5,143 nt of DNA from JAKAGE01 sp964416665 (GTDB lineage: Bacteria > Patescibacteriota > Minisyncoccia > UBA6257 > 2-01-FULL-56-20), in assembly GCA_964416665.1 (NCBI GenBank), contig CAYQFA010000040.1, positions 1 to 5,143 on the forward strand, read 5' to 3'. Both the position numbers and the translations under genes were made by a program. Shown here in pieces: positions 5,140 through 5,143 of the stretch. The notes below the pieces were generated by a model, which did no database searches, was not told where the DNA came from, and was given only the letters and a program-made list of their open reading frames with translations. Each line of letters begins with the position of its first letter. Position 1 is the first letter of the stretch.

Positions 5140-5143
5140 GTGG

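Overview
The window carries the start of a division and cell wall (dcw) cluster, entirely on the minus strand. In transcription order, from high to low coordinates, it holds mraZ, rsmH, a small ftsL-like membrane protein gene, a class B penicillin-binding protein gene (ftsI-type), murF and a tRNA-Glu(CUC) gene. Every protein call rests on motifs read directly in the translation. The short gene set, the MurF form that lacks its usual N-terminal domain and the sparse ribosome-binding signals suggest a member of the Candidate Phyla Radiation (Patescibacteria, Parcubacteria-like). That placement is inference from style and recollection of related proteins, not from a search. All five frames are open under the ordinary bacterial code, with four TAA stops and one TAG.

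Layout. Positions 5143 to 4773 are non-coding. This stretch holds a long near-palindromic terminator-like hairpin (5071-5139), an AT-rich spacer, then a compact control region. The control region has a consensus -35 (TTGACA) and near-consensus -10 (TATCAT) 16 bp apart, interwoven with TGG-type repeats in helical phase. These look like MraZ autorepressor boxes. Two of them also read as DnaA boxes on the opposite strand, one a perfect TTATCCACA. From 4772 down to 155 the five protein genes are packed with 4-5 nt gaps or with 22- and 13-nt overlaps. The tRNA gene (52-126) follows murF after 28 nt, with a TATAAT directly after the murF stop codon. The last 51 bases hold nothing I can assign.

How the parts work together. 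MraZ is the cluster's DNA-binding regulator and RsmH methylates 16S rRNA. The FtsL-like protein and the class B PBP belong to the septal peptidoglycan synthesis complex. MurF adds D-Ala-D-Ala to the peptidoglycan precursor, so the operon links precursor completion to septal cross-linking. murE, which often sits between ftsI and murF, is absent here. I see no insertion sequence, CRISPR array or phage gene. The points most worth a second look are the combined MraZ/DnaA-type control region, the MurF architecture, and the lack of Shine-Dalgarno sequences across the operon.
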